The position numbers and the translations under genes are program-made. A stretch of DNA of 7,002 bases from a bacterium (GTDB lineage: Bacteria > Vulcanimicrobiota > Vulcanimicrobiia > Vulcanimicrobiales > SCRA01): NCBI GenBank assembly GCA_028869325.1, contig JAGWST010000176.1, positions 1 to 7,002 of the forward strand, written 5' to 3'. Below the pieces are notes generated by a model. The model had not been told where the DNA came from. It did not search any database and saw nothing but the letters and a program-made list of their open reading frames with translations. The stretch's first letter is position 1. Each line of letters begins with the position of its first letter. Below, in pieces: positions 5,857 through 7,002 of the stretch.

Positions 5857-5885
5857 AGTATATCACCTAAGCCGCTTAGGTGAAA
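5857..5885 (-). promoter_or_regulatory. Probable leaderless promoter of the nucleotidyltransferase module
   Basis: On the minus strand TATACT (5862-5857) matches the -10 consensus at five of six positions and ends only six bases before the ATG at 5850. Transcription would then begin at or beside the start codon, which explains the absence of a ribosome binding site. The -35 is weak: TTTCAC at 5885-5880 with a 17-base spacer, or TTCACC with a 16-base spacer. The spacer is almost wholly filled by the palindrome. Confidence 0.5.
5863..5883. promoter_or_regulatory. Perfect palindromic operator candidate before the nucleotidyltransferase gene
   Basis: The arm TCACCTAAGC (5863-5872) is exactly the reverse complement of GCTTAGGTGA (5874-5883) around a single central base, C5873. 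The ten-base perfect arms sit between the -10 and the presumed -35 of the minus-strand promoter. This is where a dimeric repressor would block transcription, as in autoregulated toxin-antitoxin operons. A direct repeat GAGTATA lies on each side (5856-5862 and 5889-5895). As RNA it could also form a 9-bp hairpin at the end of the methyltransferase transcript, but no T-tract follows. Confidence 0.65.
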
Positions 5886-5925
5886 AGTGAGTATACGCCT
5901 GACTCCAATCGGCCGTTACAAGCCA

Positions 5926-6987
5926 CTACGTCTCGCCCGCGTCCTCCGGCGGCTCCCAGTGCCAGCCCGATGGAGGCTGGTCGAAACCCGGCGGCGCGCC
6001 GAAGCCCTGCTCCTGGGCAGCCGGCTCGCCGAGGTCGTCGCCGGCGATCTGCGTGGGGGCCGGCGGGAGGTTGAACGGCTGCGGCTCCGGCGCCGCGGGC
6101 TCGGTAGGGGTGCTCGTCTCGCTTTGGCGCTGGGCCGGCGGATGCATCGGCGCCGCTTGCTCCGCCGTGGCCTGCGTTGGTTGCGCGGCCGCGGGCGGCG
6201 AGGTCGCCGATTCGGGCCCGTGCCCGGCCGCTAACATCGCGGCCATGCTCTTGGCCGGAATCGCGACGCCGTGCTCCGGCGTCCCCACCAGCACCATCCG
6301 CCCTTGCGGCAAGAGTTGCGCCCCCGGCTGCTCCGCCAGCTCGCGCAGCTGGTCGATGTAGTACTGCGGCGCATCCTCGACGCGCATCGTATCGAGCAAG
6401 AGATTCAACGTGTCGATGAGATACTCGCGCGGCGGTACCTTGGCGAAGGCGAAGACGGCCTCCGCGATCTGCGCCTTGCTCATCGAGAGCAGCTTGCGCC
6501 AGTAACTCGGCGCCTGGTAGTACTCGAACTGTCCCAACTCGCGCTTCGCACGCGAGTAGAGGGTGGCGATGCGCTTGCCGATCGGATCGCTGGGCGGCAT
6601 CGGCTCGACGATCACCACGCGCAGGCCGACGCGGCTCAACTCCTGCACGACGTTGGCGTGGAAGAGCGGATCGATCTCGTGCAGATAGCTGTTGGCGACG
6701 GCGACGTCGAAGGAGTTCGGGCGCGCGGGAATCGCCGAGGTGCTGCCGCGCAAGACCTTGGCGCCCAGATCCTGGTTGCGCTTCATCACCTCGTCGCGCG
6801 ACTCGATGACCGTCACCTCCGCGCCCTCGGCCAGCGCGCGGCGGATGACGCCCGGATCGGGTCCGTAGCCGCAGAGCAGGACGCGGTCGCCGGCGCCGAT
6901 CCCCGTGGCATCCCAGACCAACCCCGCCAGGCGTTCCGACTCGCGCTCGAACTCCTTGCCGTCGTACGTGGCGGTCGGCTTGCTCAT
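5926..6987 (-). CDS. Class I SAM-dependent methyltransferase-like protein with a Pro/Ala-rich C-terminal tail
   Basis: A 353-residue protein. Residues 1-245 look like a Rossmann-fold methyltransferase domain. Motif I 'VLLCGYGPDPGVIRRA' is at 36-51, the acidic end of the second strand at E62 in 'VTVIESRDE', and 'SFDVAVANSYLHEID' at 92-106 is the motif-IV-like strand. 'LRVVIVEPMPPSDPIGKR' supplies a later strand, and helices follow. Residues 246-353 are rich in Pro, Ala, Gln and Glu with no predicted fold, ending in an aromatic patch 'GWHWEPPED'; this tail is not part of the methyltransferase core and may be a disordered linker or binding region. The ATG at 6987 is preceded by GGAGG at 7002-6998, ten bases upstream. 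The stop is TAG at 5928-5926, 75 bases before the nucleotidyltransferase gene. The substrate is unknown; nothing in the window identifies it. Confidence 0.75.
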   Translation of the reverse strand: MSKPTATYDGKEFERESERLAGLVWDATGIGAGDRVLLCGYGPDPGVIRRALAEGAEVTVIESRDEVMKRNQDLGAKVLRGSTSAIPARPNSFDVAVANSYLHEIDPLFHANVVQELSRVGLRVVIVEPMPPSDPIGKRIATLYSRAKRELGQFEYYQAPSYWRKLLSMSKAQIAEAVFAFAKVPPREYLIDTLNLLLDTMRVEDAPQYYIDQLRELAEQPGAQLLPQGRMVLVGTPEHGVAIPAKSMAAMLAAGHGPESATSPPAAAQPTQATAEQAAPMHPPAQRQSETSTPTEPAAPEPQPFNLPPAPTQIAGDDLGEPAAQEQGFGAPPGFDQPPSGWHWEPPEDAGET

Positions 6988-7002
6988 CGCTGGAGCGCCT
7001 CC

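Overview
The window is GC-rich bacterial chromosome: hand counts give about 72% in the line at 1021-1080 and 68% at 2581-2640. Genes are tightly packed on both strands. Homogentisate dioxygenase and a PilN-like pilus protein point to an aerobic bacterium with type IV pili. I cannot fix the phylum; a little-studied high-GC lineage (for example Chloroflexota, Eremiobacterota or Deinococcota) would fit, but this is a guess.

Layout. (1) 1-344, plus: C-terminal part of a PilN-like type IV pilus assembly protein, cut by the window edge. (2) 378-1553, plus: complete M20-family amidohydrolase. (3) 3348-1568, minus: a two-gene unit of homogentisate 1,2-dioxygenase (hmgA) and a flavin reductase-like split-barrel protein, coupled through a 4-base GTGA overlap. 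It converges on the amidohydrolase with only 14 bases between stop codons. (4) 3451-3915, plus: an SRPBCC-fold protein divergent from hmgA across 102 bases. (5) 3989-4672, plus: a two-gene operon of an FmdB-type zinc ribbon protein, whose tail is an 18-bp tandem repeat, and a small single-pass membrane protein. It has a good sigma-70-type promoter and ends in a strong hairpin over the last stop codon. (6) 5850-4725, minus: a nucleotidyltransferase-fold protein followed by an overlapping gene for an unrecognised small protein. (7) 6987-5926, minus: a class I SAM methyltransferase-like protein with a 108-residue Pro/Ala-rich tail.

How the genes work together. HmgA opens the ring of homogentisate, the central intermediate of tyrosine and phenylalanine breakdown, and the coupled flavin-binding protein is probably used alongside it. 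FmdB and the membrane protein are one transcription unit of unknown purpose. The most interesting part is 4725-5883. The nucleotidyltransferase and partner gene look like a toxin-antitoxin or defence module. A perfect palindrome of 21 bases lies directly in front, filling the -35/-10 spacer of a promoter that would start a leaderless message. GC is lower there (about 55-58% in three 60-base lines counted by hand), which suits an acquired module. Function is inferred from fold and context only.

I see no tRNA, rRNA, CRISPR array, insertion sequence or other mobile element. No gene-free stretch exceeds 300 bases.
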